Shown here: positions 33,427-42,499 of the stretch, one piece after another | How the letters are laid out: each line of letters opens with the position of its first letter | Numbering within the stretch: position 1 is the first letter of the stretch | Source of the DNA: Streptomyces rapamycinicus NRRL 5491 | Lineage (GTDB): Bacteria > Actinomycetota > Actinomycetes > Streptomycetales > Streptomycetaceae | Assembly (NCBI RefSeq): GCF_024298965.1 | Contig: NZ_CP085193.1 | Location: 1,736,001-1,800,000, forward strand | Direction of reading: 5' to 3' | DNA: 64,000 bases | Notes under the pieces: model-generated | Database searches by the model: none | The model's input: only the letters and a program-made list of their open reading frames with translations | What the model was told of the DNA's origin: nothing | Program-made: the position numbers and the translations under genes

Positions 33427-34775
33427 GGCTGACCGTGCTGGGCGGCGGAGGGTTCCGTATGCCCCTGGTGTACCGGGCGCTGCTCGATGACACCGGGGAC
33501 GCGGCGGGACGCTGCACCGAACTGGTGCTGTACGACACCGACCAGCGTCGGCTGGACGCGATCCGCGCGGTCCTGGCCGAACAGGCCACGGGCCGCCCCA
33601 CCGCCCCCGCGGTCCGGGCCACCACCGATCTCGACCAGGCGCTGCGCGGCGCCGACTTCGTCTTCTCGGCCATCCGCGTCGGCGGTCTGGAGGGCCGGGC
33701 GAACGACGAGCGGATCCCGCTCGGCGAGGGGGTGCTGGGGCAGGAGACCGTCGGCGCGGGCGGGGTGCTCTACGGGCTGCGCACCCTGCCGGTGGCGCTG
33801 CGGATCGCCGAGCGGATCGCCGCCGTGGCCCCGGACGCCTGGGTCATCAACTTCACCAACCCGGCGGGCATGGTCACCGAGGCGATGCAGCGGGTGCTCG
33901 GCGACCGGGTGATCGGCATCTGCGACTCCCCGGTCGGCCTGTGCCGCCGCGCCGCGCGGGCGGTCGGCGCCGATCCGGACCGGGCCACGTACGACTATGT
34001 GGGCCTGAACCATCTGGGCTGGCTGCGCCGGGTGGTGGTGGACGGCCGGGACCGGCTGCCGGAGCTGCTCGGCGACACCGGCGCCCTGGAGTCGTTCGAG
34101 GAGGGCAAGCTCTTCGGCGCCGAGTGGCTGCGGGCGCTGGGCGCGCTGCCCAACGAGTATCTGCACTACTACTACTTCAACCGGGAGGCGGTGGCCTCGA
34201 TCCGGCAGGCCCCGGCCACCCGTGGCGAGTTCCTCCGCGACCAGCAGGCCCGGTTCTACGAGACGGCGGGCTCGGGCGCGCCCGGGGCGCTCAGGGAGTG
34301 GGAGCGCACCCGGCTGGAGCGCGAGGCCACGTACATGGCGGAGAGCCGCGAGGCCACCGGCGGCTGGGAGCGCGACTCCTGCGATCTGGACGGCGGCGGC
34401 TACGACCGGATCGCGCTGGCCATCATGCGGGCCATCGCACGCGACGAGCGCGCCACGCTGATCCTCAATGTGCGCAACCGGACGGCCGTCCCCGGTCTTG
34501 ACGAGGACGCCGTGGTGGAGGTGCCCTGTCTGGTGGACGCGGGCGGGGCGCGGCCGCTGGCGACCGGCGCGGTGGCGCCGGACCAGCTCGGCCTGATGCT
34601 GTCGATCAAGGCGGTGGAGCGCTCGGCCATCGAGGCGGCCACGACCGAAGCGGGCAGCGATTCGGGCATCGCCCGCAATGCGGCCCTGCGGGCCCTGGCG
34701 CTCCACCCGCTGGTGGACTCGGTCAAGGTCGCGGGCCGGATTCTCGACGCCTCCGGGGCGCTGACCTCCTCTTAG
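33423..34775 (+). CDS. GH4 family 6-phospho-beta-glucosidase-like enzyme
   Basis: NAD- and metal-dependent glycosidase of 450 aa. A Rossmann start (LTVLGGGGFRMPL), the metal-binding Cys in ICDSPVGLC and His in VGLNHLGW, and INFTNPAGMVTEA are typical of GH4, which cleaves by a redox-elimination route. GH4 enzymes usually act on 6-phosphoglycosides, yet import here is by ABC rather than PTS; the adjacent PfkB kinase could supply the phosphate, or the enzyme may accept unphosphorylated glycosides. Start overlaps the DeoR stop. Confidence 0.92.
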   Translation: MRLTVLGGGGFRMPLVYRALLDDTGDAAGRCTELVLYDTDQRRLDAIRAVLAEQATGRPTAPAVRATTDLDQALRGADFVFSAIRVGGLEGRANDERIPLGEGVLGQETVGAGGVLYGLRTLPVALRIAERIAAVAPDAWVINFTNPAGMVTEAMQRVLGDRVIGICDSPVGLCRRAARAVGADPDRATYDYVGLNHLGWLRRVVVDGRDRLPELLGDTGALESFEEGKLFGAEWLRALGALPNEYLHYYYFNREAVASIRQAPATRGEFLRDQQARFYETAGSGAPGALREWERTRLEREATYMAESREATGGWERDSCDLDGGGYDRIALAIMRAIARDERATLILNVRNRTAVPGLDEDAVVEVPCLVDAGGARPLATGAVAPDQLGLMLSIKAVERSAIEAATTEAGSDSGIARNAALRALALHPLVDSVKVAGRILDASGALTSS

Positions 34776-34932
34776 CACATGTCCGTTCGGGCATTCCCCA
34801 GTATCTGAACCCGCCCGGACGGGCTCCGTTCACGCCCTTTTTCGGAGAACGGGCGAGAAACGGGCCCGCCGGGTGGACAATCAGGCAGCCGGGTTCCTCA
34901 CCGTCCGTTGCGCCATCCGCCATGACCTGCTC

Positions 34933-34961
34933 TTGTAACGTTTGTGAAACGGGCGCATACG
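34933..34961 (+). promoter_or_regulatory. Possible promoter of the polyol cluster
   Basis: TTGTAA (34933-34938) and CATACG (34956-34961) are 17 bp apart, about 90 bp upstream of the DeoR start. The partial palindrome GTTTGTGAAAC lies between them and a second CTTGTAA-like element follows at about 35007, possible operator half-sites. Confidence 0.4.
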
Positions 34962-35053
34962 GTCACGATCTCTGTGGTGCCAAGACTGGCTTCCCCTGTT
35001 GCACGCTTGTAAAACTGCCACGCAAGCCGAAAGACCTAGGCAGGAGGTGCGGC

Positions 35054-35815
35054 GTGGACGCGGAGGAACGCCGTCGGGAGATCCTCGACACGGCTCGCCG
35101 TGCCGGCGTCGTCGACGTCGGCAAGCTCGCCGCCGACCTCGGGGTGTCCAAGGAGACGGTCCGTCGCGACCTGCGGGTCCTGGAACAGCACGGACTGGTG
35201 CGGCGCACCCACGGCGGCGCCTACCCCGTGGAGAGCGCCGGTTTCGAGACCACCCTCGCCTTCCGCACCACCATGCACGTGCCGGAGAAGTCGCGGATCG
35301 CGACCGCGGCGGCCGATCTGCTGGGCGATGCCGAGACGGTCTTCATCGACGAGGGATTCACCCCGCAGCTGATCGCGGAGGCCCTGCCCAGGGACCGGCC
35401 GCTCACCGTGATCACCGCCTCCCTCACGACCGCCACCGGCCTCGCCACCCGTGACAACACCACCGTGCTGCTCCTCGGCGGACGGGTCCGCGGGGGCACG
35501 ATGGCCACCGTCGACCACTGGGCGACGCATATGCTCTCGGGCTTCGTCATCGACCTGGCGTTCATCGGCGCCAACGGCATCTCCCGCCAGTACGGCCTGA
35601 CCACCCCGGATCCGGCGGTCAGCGAGGTCAAGGCGCAGGTGGTGCGGGTGTCCCGGCGGAAGATCTTCTCCGGGGTGCACACCAAATTCGGAGCCGTCAG
35701 CTTCTGCCGGTTCGCAGATGTCTCGGACTTCGAAACGATCGTGACCGATACGGGTCTACCGCTGACCGAGGCACACCGCTATTCGCTGCTGGGCCCCCAG
35801 ATCGTCAGGGTCTGA
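35054..35815 (+). CDS. DeoR/GlpR-family transcriptional regulator (polyol cluster)
   Basis: Regulator of 253 aa. The helix-turn-helix region is EERRREILDTARRAGVVDVG, KLAADLGVSKETVRRDLRVL; the sensor domain has VFIDEGFTPQLIAEALP and VLLLGGRVRGGTMATV. Its DEGFT replaces the usual D-x-GTT phosphate-binding motif, so its effector may differ from standard sugar phosphates. GTG 35054 was chosen for the AGGAGG at 35042-35047 and because the upstream extension is Cys-rich, unconserved and contains the promoter-like elements. It leads the binding protein / permease / permease / dehydrogenase genes on the same strand. Confidence 0.93.
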   Translation: MDAEERRREILDTARRAGVVDVGKLAADLGVSKETVRRDLRVLEQHGLVRRTHGGAYPVESAGFETTLAFRTTMHVPEKSRIATAAADLLGDAETVFIDEGFTPQLIAEALPRDRPLTVITASLTTATGLATRDNTTVLLLGGRVRGGTMATVDHWATHMLSGFVIDLAFIGANGISRQYGLTTPDPAVSEVKAQVVRVSRRKIFSGVHTKFGAVSFCRFADVSDFETIVTDTGLPLTEAHRYSLLGPQIVRV

Positions 35816-35868
35816 CGCCCTTCCCCCCGCTGTTTTTCCTTCCCCACGTCCCTTCGATTGGACCCGTT

Positions 35869-37218
35869 ATGCCAGTCCTGACTCTTCGTGCTGCCCGGAT
35901 ACCGGTGGTGGCCCTGACCGCGGGCGCGCTCCTGACCGGTTGCGCCGGTATGGGGGGCGGCAGCTCAGGCGACAAGACCATCAATGTCCTGATGGTGAAC
36001 AACCCCCAGATGGTGGACCTGCAGAAGCTCACCAAGAAATACTTCACCAAGGAAACGGGCATCACGGTCAAATTCACGATGATGCCCGAGAACGAGGTCC
36101 GCGACAAGATCAGTCAGGACTTCGCCAATCAGGCGCGCCAGTACGACGTGGCCACCATCAGCAATTTCGAGGTGCCGTTCTACGCGAAGAACGACTGGCT
36201 GATGCCGCTCGACGGCTACGCCGCCAAGGACAAGGCATTCGACCAGAAGGACGTCCTCCCCTCGATGCGGCAGTCGCTGACCGCCGAGGACGGCAAGCTC
36301 TACGCCGAGCCCTTCTACGGTGAGTCGTCGTTCCTGATGTACCGCAAGGACGTCCTGGCCGAGAAGCATCTGAAGATGCCCGAGCGGCCCACCTGGCAGC
36401 AGGTCGCGGACATCGCGGCCAAGGTGGACGGCTCCCGCAAGGGGATGAACGGCATCTGCCTGCGCGGACTGCCCGGCTGGGGTGAGCTCATGGCCCCGCT
36501 GACCACGGTGGTCAACACCTTCGGCGGCACCTGGTTCACCAAGGACTGGAAGGCGCGGCTGGACTCGCCGGAATTCACCAAGGCGACCAAGTTCTATGTC
36601 GACCTGGTGCGCAAGCACGGTGAGGCCGGTGCGGCCCAGTCGGGCTTCGCCGAGTGCCTGAACAACCTCACCCAGGGCAAGAGCGCCATGTGGTACGACG
36701 CCACCTCGGCCGCCGGGTCGCTGGAGGCGAGCAAGTCCCCGGTCAAGGGCAAGATCGGATATGTCCAGGCACCGGTGGTGAAGACCCAGAGCTCGGGCTG
36801 GCTCTACACCTGGGCGTGGGGCGTCCAGAAGGCATCGCGCCACCCCGACAACGCGTGGAAGTTCATCTCCTGGGCATCCAGCAAGAAGTACGAGGCCCTG
36901 GTCGGCAAGACCTTCGGCTGGTCCAACGTACCCGCGGGAAAGCGGTCGTCGACGTACACCACTCCGGAGTACCGCGAGACCGCCGGCAGCTTTTCCGAGG
37001 AGACCCGCAAGGCGATCCTCAGCGCCAAGCCGCGTGATCCGGGAGTGCAGCCGCGGCCGACCATCGGCATCCAGTTCGTCGACATTCCCGAATTCGCCGA
37101 TCTCGGCACCAAGGTCGCCCAGGAGATCAGCGCCGCCATCGCCGGAAAGCAGTCCGTCGAGACGGCATTGAAGAATTCGCAGAAGCTGGCCGAGAAGGTC
37201 GGCGAGGAGTACCGATGA
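35869..37218 (+). CDS. Polyol-type ABC substrate-binding lipoprotein
   Basis: Binding protein of 449 aa with a lipoprotein signal (VVALTAGALLTGC, lipobox LTGC). Family-1 fold motifs are INVLMVNNPQMVDLQKLTKK, YDVATISNFEVPFYAKNDWL, SMRQSLTAEDGKLYAEPFYG and ESSFLMYRKDVL. The pattern resembles sorbitol/mannitol-binding SmoE-type proteins, and the dehydrogenase at the end of the operon supports a polyol ligand (inference). Its stop overlaps the first permease start. Confidence 0.92.
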   Translation: MPVLTLRAARIPVVALTAGALLTGCAGMGGGSSGDKTINVLMVNNPQMVDLQKLTKKYFTKETGITVKFTMMPENEVRDKISQDFANQARQYDVATISNFEVPFYAKNDWLMPLDGYAAKDKAFDQKDVLPSMRQSLTAEDGKLYAEPFYGESSFLMYRKDVLAEKHLKMPERPTWQQVADIAAKVDGSRKGMNGICLRGLPGWGELMAPLTTVVNTFGGTWFTKDWKARLDSPEFTKATKFYVDLVRKHGEAGAAQSGFAECLNNLTQGKSAMWYDATSAAGSLEASKSPVKGKIGYVQAPVVKTQSSGWLYTWAWGVQKASRHPDNAWKFISWASSKKYEALVGKTFGWSNVPAGKRSSTYTTPEYRETAGSFSEETRKAILSAKPRDPGVQPRPTIGIQFVDIPEFADLGTKVAQEISAAIAGKQSVETALKNSQKLAEKVGEEYR

Positions 37219-38180
37219 GTAATCCGACGACGGCAGTACCCGTGAGTGGCCAGCGGCCACCGAGCGCGACCCCCACCTCCGCGGGGCGCCCCAAGGCGAC
37301 CCGGAACCGGGCCCGGGAGTGGGCCACCCGGGCACCGCTGCTGCCCGCGCTGATCTTCCTGATCGTGGTCACCCAGCTGCCGTTCGTGGCCACGCTGGTG
37401 ATCTCGCTCTTCGACTGGAACTCCTTCCGGCCCGACCGCCGTGCGTTCGCGGGGCTGGAGAACTACAAGACGGTGCTCAGCGACGAGTCGCTGCGCGAGT
37501 CCATCGTCACCACCGTGCTGCTGACCGCCTCCGTGGTGATCGTCAGTGTGGTGCTGGGGCTGCTGCTGGCGCTGCTGCTGGACCGCAAGTTCCGCGGCCG
37601 GGGCCTGGTCCGCACCATGCTCATCGCGCCGTTCCTGCTGGTGCCGGTGGCCTCGGCGCTGCTGTGGAAGCACGCGCTGTACAACCCCGAGTACGGCCTG
37701 TTCAACGGCGTGCTCAACTGGCTGGGCGGGCCCCAGCCGGAGTGGCTCACCGATACGCCGCTGATCGCGGTGGAGGCGTCGCTGATCTGGCAGTGGACGC
37801 CGTTCATGATGCTCATCCTGCTGGCCGGGCTGCAGAGCAAGCCGCTGGACATGGTCGAGGCGGCCCGGCTGGACGGGGCCGGCAGCTGGCAGATCTTCCG
37901 CTTTCTGACGCTTCCGCATCTGCGCCGCTATCTGGAGCTCGGCACCCTGCTGGGGTCCATCTACATCGTGCAGAACTTCGACGCCGTCTTCACCATGACC
38001 CGCGGTGGCCTGGACACCGCGAACCTCCCTTACACCATCTACGAAACCTTCTACAACGCCCACGAGTACGGGCTGGCATCGGCGGCGGGAGTCGTGGTGG
38101 TGATCGGCACGATCATCATCGCCACCTTCGCGCTGCGTGTGGTGTCGTCCCTCTTCCGTGAGGAGGCGTCCCGCGCATGA
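37215..38180 (+). CDS. Polyol-type ABC transporter permease (MalF type)
   Basis: Permease of 321 aa. A soluble Pro/Thr-rich N-terminus (1-40) is followed by six membrane segments, with the EAA loop DMVEAARLDGAGSWQIFRFLTLP. Four-base overlaps on both sides show tight coupling. As in the first sugar cluster, no ATPase gene is present. Confidence 0.95.
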   Translation: MSNPTTAVPVSGQRPPSATPTSAGRPKATRNRAREWATRAPLLPALIFLIVVTQLPFVATLVISLFDWNSFRPDRRAFAGLENYKTVLSDESLRESIVTTVLLTASVVIVSVVLGLLLALLLDRKFRGRGLVRTMLIAPFLLVPVASALLWKHALYNPEYGLFNGVLNWLGGPQPEWLTDTPLIAVEASLIWQWTPFMMLILLAGLQSKPLDMVEAARLDGAGSWQIFRFLTLPHLRRYLELGTLLGSIYIVQNFDAVFTMTRGGLDTANLPYTIYETFYNAHEYGLASAAGVVVVIGTIIIATFALRVVSSLFREEASRA

Positions 38181-39055
38181 CCGCCGTGAGCACCCCGGTG
38201 CCCATCACATCCGTTCCGGAAGCCACCCGCCGGGCCAAGCGGCGCGGTGCCGCGCTCGGCGTGCTGGCCTGGTTCGTCGGCATCGTCTTCGTACTGCCCG
38301 TGCTGTGGATGCTGCTGACCTCGTTCCACTCCGAGGCCGACGCCGCCACCAACCCGCCGTCGCTGGCCGCTCCGCTGACCCTCGACGGGTACAAGGACTT
38401 CTTCGGTGTGGGCGGCGGGGCGAGCCCCTGGCCCGCGCTGCTCAACTCGGTGGGCACATCCCTCTTCTCCACCTGCTTCGTGCTGCTGCTGGCGCTTCCG
38501 GCGGCGTTCGCGCTGTCGATCCGGCCGGTGCGCAAGTGGACGGATGTGATGTTCTTCTTCCTGTCCACGAAGATGCTGCCGGTGGTGGCCGGACTGCTGC
38601 CGGTGTTCCTGTTCGCCAGGGACATCAACTTCCTGGACAACGTCTGGCTGCTGGTCATCCTCTACACCTCGATGAACCTGCCGATCGCGGTGTGGATGAT
38701 GCAGTCCTTCCTCGCCGACATCCCGGTGTCGATCATCGAGGCCGCGCAGATGGACGGGGCTCGGCTGCCCACCATCCTGTGGCGGGTCGTGGCCCCGATC
38801 GCGGGCCCGGGCATCGCCGCCACCTCGCTGATCTGTTTCATCTTCAGCTGGAACGAGATGCTCTTCGCCCAAGTGCTCACCGGTGTGGTCGCCCAGACCG
38901 CCCCGGCGTTCCTGACCACCTTCGTCACCAGCCAGGGGCTGTTCCTGGCCAAGGTGTGCGCCGCGTCGATGGTCATTTCCCTGCCGGTGCTCGCCGCCGG
39001 TTTCGCCGCCCAGGACAAGCTGGTCCAGGGCCTGTCGCTAGGAGCCGTCAAATGA
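38177..39055 (+). CDS. Polyol-type ABC transporter permease (MalG type)
   Basis: Permease of 292 aa with six membrane segments and EAA loop SIIEAAQMDGARLPTILWRVV. Partner of the preceding permease; ATGA overlaps at both ends. Residues 13-25 are strongly basic (RRAKRRGAALG), consistent with a cytoplasmic N-terminus. Confidence 0.95.
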   Translation: MTAVSTPVPITSVPEATRRAKRRGAALGVLAWFVGIVFVLPVLWMLLTSFHSEADAATNPPSLAAPLTLDGYKDFFGVGGGASPWPALLNSVGTSLFSTCFVLLLALPAAFALSIRPVRKWTDVMFFFLSTKMLPVVAGLLPVFLFARDINFLDNVWLLVILYTSMNLPIAVWMMQSFLADIPVSIIEAAQMDGARLPTILWRVVAPIAGPGIAATSLICFIFSWNEMLFAQVLTGVVAQTAPAFLTTFVTSQGLFLAKVCAASMVISLPVLAAGFAAQDKLVQGLSLGAVK

Positions 39056-40041
39056 GGGCCGCAGTCATCGAAGCCCCGGGGAAGGTCACCGTCGCCACTG
39101 TCGCGGACCCCACCCCGGGCCCCCGTGAGGTCGTGGTGGATGTGGCGGCCTGCGGGCTGTGCGGCACCGATCTGCACATCCTGCAAGGGGAGTTCGCGCC
39201 CACGCTGCCGATCGTCCCCGGGCATGAGTTCGCCGGTGAGGTCGTCGGTCTGGGCAGCGATGTCACCGAGTTGGCGGTGGGCGACCGGGTCGCCGTGGAC
39301 CCGTCCCTGCACTGCCACGAGTGCCGCTACTGCCGGATCGGCCGGGGCAACCTGTGCGACAACTGGAACGCGATCGGGGTCAGCGTCCCCGGCGGGGCCG
39401 CCGAGTTCGCGGTGGCCCCGGTGGCCAACTGCGTCAAGCTGCCCGAGCAGGTGGACGTGGCCGACGCGGCCCTCATCGAGCCGCTGTCCTGCGCGGTGCG
39501 CGGCTATGACGTGCTCAACGGCAACCTGGGCGCCGAGGTGCTCATCTACGGCTCCGGCACCATGGGGCTGATGATGCTGGAGCTGGCCAAGCGGACCGGC
39601 GCCACCAGCGTGGACATGCTCGATGTCAACGCCGAGCGGCTGTCCACCGCCACCACCCTCGGCTGCTCCCGGTCCGCCGCCTCGGCGGACGAGCTGGACC
39701 AGCCGCGGGGCTGGGACGTGGTCATCGACGCCACCGGCAACCAGGCCGCCATTCAGGACGGCCTGGGCCGGGTGGCCAAGGCCGGAACGTTCCTGCAGTT
39801 CGGTGTCTCCGACTACGCGACGCGGGCCACCATCGAGCCGTACAAGATCTACAACCAGGAGATCACCATCACCGGCTCGATGGCCGTGCTGCACAGCTAT
39901 GAGCGTGCCGCCGGGCTGTTCGCGAGCGGGGTGCTGGACCCGAAGATCTTCATCAGCCACCGGATGCCGCTGGACGAGTACCCCAAGGCGCTCGAACAGT
40001 TCAAGGCGGGTGTGGGCCGGAAGATCGTGGTCGTCCCGTAA
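39052..40041 (+). CDS. Zinc-dependent medium-chain polyol/alcohol dehydrogenase
   Basis: NAD(P)-dependent dehydrogenase of 329 aa. Catalytic-zinc residues lie in ACGLCGTDLH and PGHEFAGEVV; a four-Cys structural zinc lobe follows (CHECRYCRIGRGNLC). The nucleotide-binding motif is IYGSGTMGLM. As the last gene of the transporter operon it probably oxidises the imported polyol to a ketose. A 12-bp hairpin terminator follows 14 bp later. Family membership is certain; the polyol substrate is inferred from context. Confidence 0.94.
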   Translation: MRAAVIEAPGKVTVATVADPTPGPREVVVDVAACGLCGTDLHILQGEFAPTLPIVPGHEFAGEVVGLGSDVTELAVGDRVAVDPSLHCHECRYCRIGRGNLCDNWNAIGVSVPGGAAEFAVAPVANCVKLPEQVDVADAALIEPLSCAVRGYDVLNGNLGAEVLIYGSGTMGLMMLELAKRTGATSVDMLDVNAERLSTATTLGCSRSAASADELDQPRGWDVVIDATGNQAAIQDGLGRVAKAGTFLQFGVSDYATRATIEPYKIYNQEITITGSMAVLHSYERAAGLFASGVLDPKIFISHRMPLDEYPKALEQFKAGVGRKIVVVP

Positions 40042-40054
40042 CCGTGTGTGGTTG

Positions 40055-40088
40055 ACGGCCCAAGCCCGGGGTACCAGGCTTGGGCCGT
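40055..40088 (+). terminator. Terminator of the polyol operon
   Basis: ACGGCCCAAGCC (40055-40066) pairs perfectly with 40077-40088 across a 10-base loop, just after the dehydrogenase stop and before the next gene. Confidence 0.85.
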
Positions 40089-40120
40089 TATCGATCACGG
40101 TCGGCGGGAGGGGCGGGCAT

Positions 40121-41491
40121 ATGGGCAAGGGCGACGCGGTGGTGGTGGGTGGGGGCCTCGCGGGCACGCTGGCGGCGGGCGCGCTCCTCGGCCACGTCGA
40201 CACGGTCACCCTGGTGGAGCGCGACCGCTACCCGGACCGGCCCGCCTTCCGCAAGGGCGTGCCCCAGGGCCGCCATCTGCATGTCTTCCTCAGCGGCGGG
40301 CGGCGCGCCCTGGAGGAGCTGTTCCCCGGGCTGAACGGCGAGTTGGAGGCGGCGGGCGCGCACCGTCTGGAGGCGCCGCGCGATGTGATCACCAAGGGCG
40401 GCAACGGCTGGCAGCGCCGCTTCCACGAGGGCAGACACGCCACCACCAGCTGCACCCGGGCGCTGTTCGACGCCACCGTACGGGCGCGGGTGCTCGCCGA
40501 GGCCGAGGGGTCCGGGACCCGGGTGGAGGTGCTCCAGGGCACCGAGGCCACCGGGCTGCTCGGCGGCGCGGACCGGGTCACCGGCGTACGGGTGCGGGCG
40601 CGGGACGCCGGGCGCGCCGAGCGGGAGTTACCGGCCGATCTGGTCGTCGACGCCTCGGGGCGCGGCTCGCGCGCCCCCAAGTGGCTGGCGGAGCTGGGCG
40701 CTCCGGTGCCGCGCGAGGAGGTCGTCGACGCCGGGATCGGCTACTGCACGCAAGAGTTCCGGCCCGCCGAGCCGCTGGACATGGTGATGGTCATCCAGCC
40801 GCGCCCGGACTGTCCGCGTGGCGCGGCCTGGTCCCCGGTCGAGGGCGGCCACTGGCTGCTGACGCTGTCGGGGGTGCGCGGTCAGCATCCGCCGACCGAG
40901 GGCTCGGAGGTGCCCGGCTTCGTCAAGTCCCTGGGCGAGCCCGCGCTGTACCAGCATCTGCTGACCTGTGAGCCGGTGTCCCCGCCGTACGGGTTCCGCG
41001 ACACCTCCAACCGCCGCCGCCACTACGACGCCCCGGGCGGGGTGCCCGAGGGGTTTCTCGCGCTCTCGGACGCCGCCTGCACCTTCAACCCGATCTACGG
41101 TCAGGGCATGGCGGTGGCCGCCCTCAGCGGGCTGGCCCTGCGCGGCTGCCTGGCCGAGGGGGGCCTGCGGCCCGGTTTCGCGGCCGCGGCGCAGCGCGCC
41201 GTGGCCAGGGCGAGCGACACCGCCTGGCTGACCGCCGTCGGCGCGGACCGCCCGTACGCCACGGACGCGGACGCCACGCCGCCGGGGGCGGCCGAGCGGC
41301 TGCGGAGCTGGTACTTCGGGCGGCTCGCGGACCGGGCGGCGATCGACCCGGTGGTCGGCGCGGCGTTCCGCGATGTCACCTATCTCGCGGCGGGCCCGTC
41401 CCGGCTGCTGTCCCCTTCGGTCACCCTGCGAACGGTGCTGCTGCCGAGGGCCCGGGGCCTGACGGACCCGCCCCTGCGGGTGGAGAGCTGA
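40121..41491 (+). CDS. FAD-dependent oxidoreductase (PHBH-like monooxygenase fold)
   Basis: Flavoprotein of 456 aa. The N-terminal dinucleotide fold is VVVGGGLAGTLAAGALL; the DG-like motif LVVDASGRGSRAPKWL is near 175-190 and the FAD-ribose motif FLALSDAACTFNPIYGQGMA near 310-330. It resembles epoxidase/hydroxylase-like enzymes that act on hydrophobic substrates. It begins 80 bp after the polyol operon, behind a terminator, with GGGAGGGG upstream, so it is probably a separate unit. Codon 170 is TTA (40628-40630), suggesting bldA control. Substrate unknown. Confidence 0.88.
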   Translation: MGKGDAVVVGGGLAGTLAAGALLGHVDTVTLVERDRYPDRPAFRKGVPQGRHLHVFLSGGRRALEELFPGLNGELEAAGAHRLEAPRDVITKGGNGWQRRFHEGRHATTSCTRALFDATVRARVLAEAEGSGTRVEVLQGTEATGLLGGADRVTGVRVRARDAGRAERELPADLVVDASGRGSRAPKWLAELGAPVPREEVVDAGIGYCTQEFRPAEPLDMVMVIQPRPDCPRGAAWSPVEGGHWLLTLSGVRGQHPPTEGSEVPGFVKSLGEPALYQHLLTCEPVSPPYGFRDTSNRRRHYDAPGGVPEGFLALSDAACTFNPIYGQGMAVAALSGLALRGCLAEGGLRPGFAAAAQRAVARASDTAWLTAVGADRPYATDADATPPGAAERLRSWYFGRLADRAAIDPVVGAAFRDVTYLAAGPSRLLSPSVTLRTVLLPRARGLTDPPLRVES

Positions 41492-41518
41492 CCCGGGACG
41501 GCGCCCGGGAGGATGTGC

Positions 41519-42286
41519 TCAGCCGTTCGCGTCACGCAGATGCGCGGCCGCCGCCTGCTCCAGGTGGGCCAGGTCGCTGCTGACCGTGGCGAAGGTGAAG
41601 CCCTGGGCCAGGCGCCCCGCGGCGGTGGCCCCGTCGGGGCAGTGGATACCGGCGGCGATGCCCGCGGTCCTTGCCTCCTCGGCGACCTTCGCCAGCGCCG
41701 CCTCGAACTCCTCCGCCACCGACGTGTCCGTCGAAGTGCGGCCGCCGAGCGCGATGGTGAGGTCGGAGGGGCCGATGTAGACGCCGTCGAGCCCGTCCGT
41801 GGCGCAGATCTCCGCGGCGTTGGCCAGCCCCTGGGCCGTCTCGATCATCACGACGCAGGCCACTTGCCGGTTGGACTCGGCCGGGGCGGGGCCGACGCGC
41901 AGACCCGAGCGCATCGGGCCGTAGGAGCGCACTCCGAGCGGGGGGTAGCGGCAGTAGCTCACCGCGGCGGCCGCCTCCTCGGCGGTGTTGACCAGCGGGA
42001 CGATCACCCCGCGGGCGCCGGCGTCGAGGGCCTGGCCGATCCAGAAGCCGTCGTTGCCCGGGACGCGCACCATCCCGGCGGCGGTGCCACGGGCGTCGAT
42101 TGCGGTCATCGCGCCGAGGGTGCCCTTGTAGTCGAGGAGGCCGTGCTGGGCGTCGACGCAGATGTAGTCGTAGCCGAGCCCGGCCAGGCGCTCGGTGCCG
42201 ACGGGATTGTCGAGGACGACCCAGTAGCCGATGATCCGCCTGCGGGCGCGCAGCCGGGCCGCGAAGTCGGCGGGGGAAGTGTTCAT
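41519..42286 (-). CDS. HpcH/HpaI-family aldolase
   Basis: Metal-dependent class II pyruvate aldolase of 255 aa. Motifs are ICVDAQHGLLDY (catalytic His), DAGARGVIVPLVNTAEEA, VVMIETAQGLANAAEI (metal-binding Glu) and GLDGVYIGPSDLTIALG (metal-binding Asp). It would cleave 2-keto-3-deoxy or 4-hydroxy-2-oxo acids to pyruvate and an aldehyde. Divergent from a DeoR-type regulator across a 213-bp operator-rich region, so it is probably that regulator's main target. Confidence 0.93.
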   Translation of the reverse strand: MNTSPADFAARLRARRRIIGYWVVLDNPVGTERLAGLGYDYICVDAQHGLLDYKGTLGAMTAIDARGTAAGMVRVPGNDGFWIGQALDAGARGVIVPLVNTAEEAAAAVSYCRYPPLGVRSYGPMRSGLRVGPAPAESNRQVACVVMIETAQGLANAAEICATDGLDGVYIGPSDLTIALGGRTSTDTSVAEEFEAALAKVAEEARTAGIAAGIHCPDGATAAGRLAQGFTFATVSSDLAHLEQAAAAHLRDANG

Positions 42287-42376
42287 GCTGTCAGCTTCTC
42301 TCCTTCGGCGAGTTGCGTTCGGCGAGTTGCGCGACCTTTTCGCTCCATGCGCGTTGTGAGCGGCACGTTCGCATGA

Positions 42377-42393
42377 TTGCACGTAACGCGCAA
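42377..42393. promoter_or_regulatory. Candidate DeoR operator between aldolase and regulator
   Basis: TTGCACGTAACGCGCAA is an inverted repeat (6 of 7 pairs, 3-bp spacer). The intergenic region holds further TTGCG or GCGCA half-sites near 42313, 42327, 42347 and 42430-42475, suggesting cooperative binding. Confidence 0.5.
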
Positions 42394-42499
42394 TACTCTC
42401 CCCCGCGCTTGCGGTGAAACAGCGCGAAATGCGCAGACTGATAGGGTTGCTCAGGGCTGCGCAGAGTCGCGCAGAGTTACGGAAGGGATGGGGGCCGCG

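Noticed and set aside
34922..35053. Cys-rich N-terminal extension of the polyol-cluster DeoR protein
   Set aside because: It lies over promoter-like elements; GTG 35054 has a perfect AGGAGG and matches the family N-terminus.
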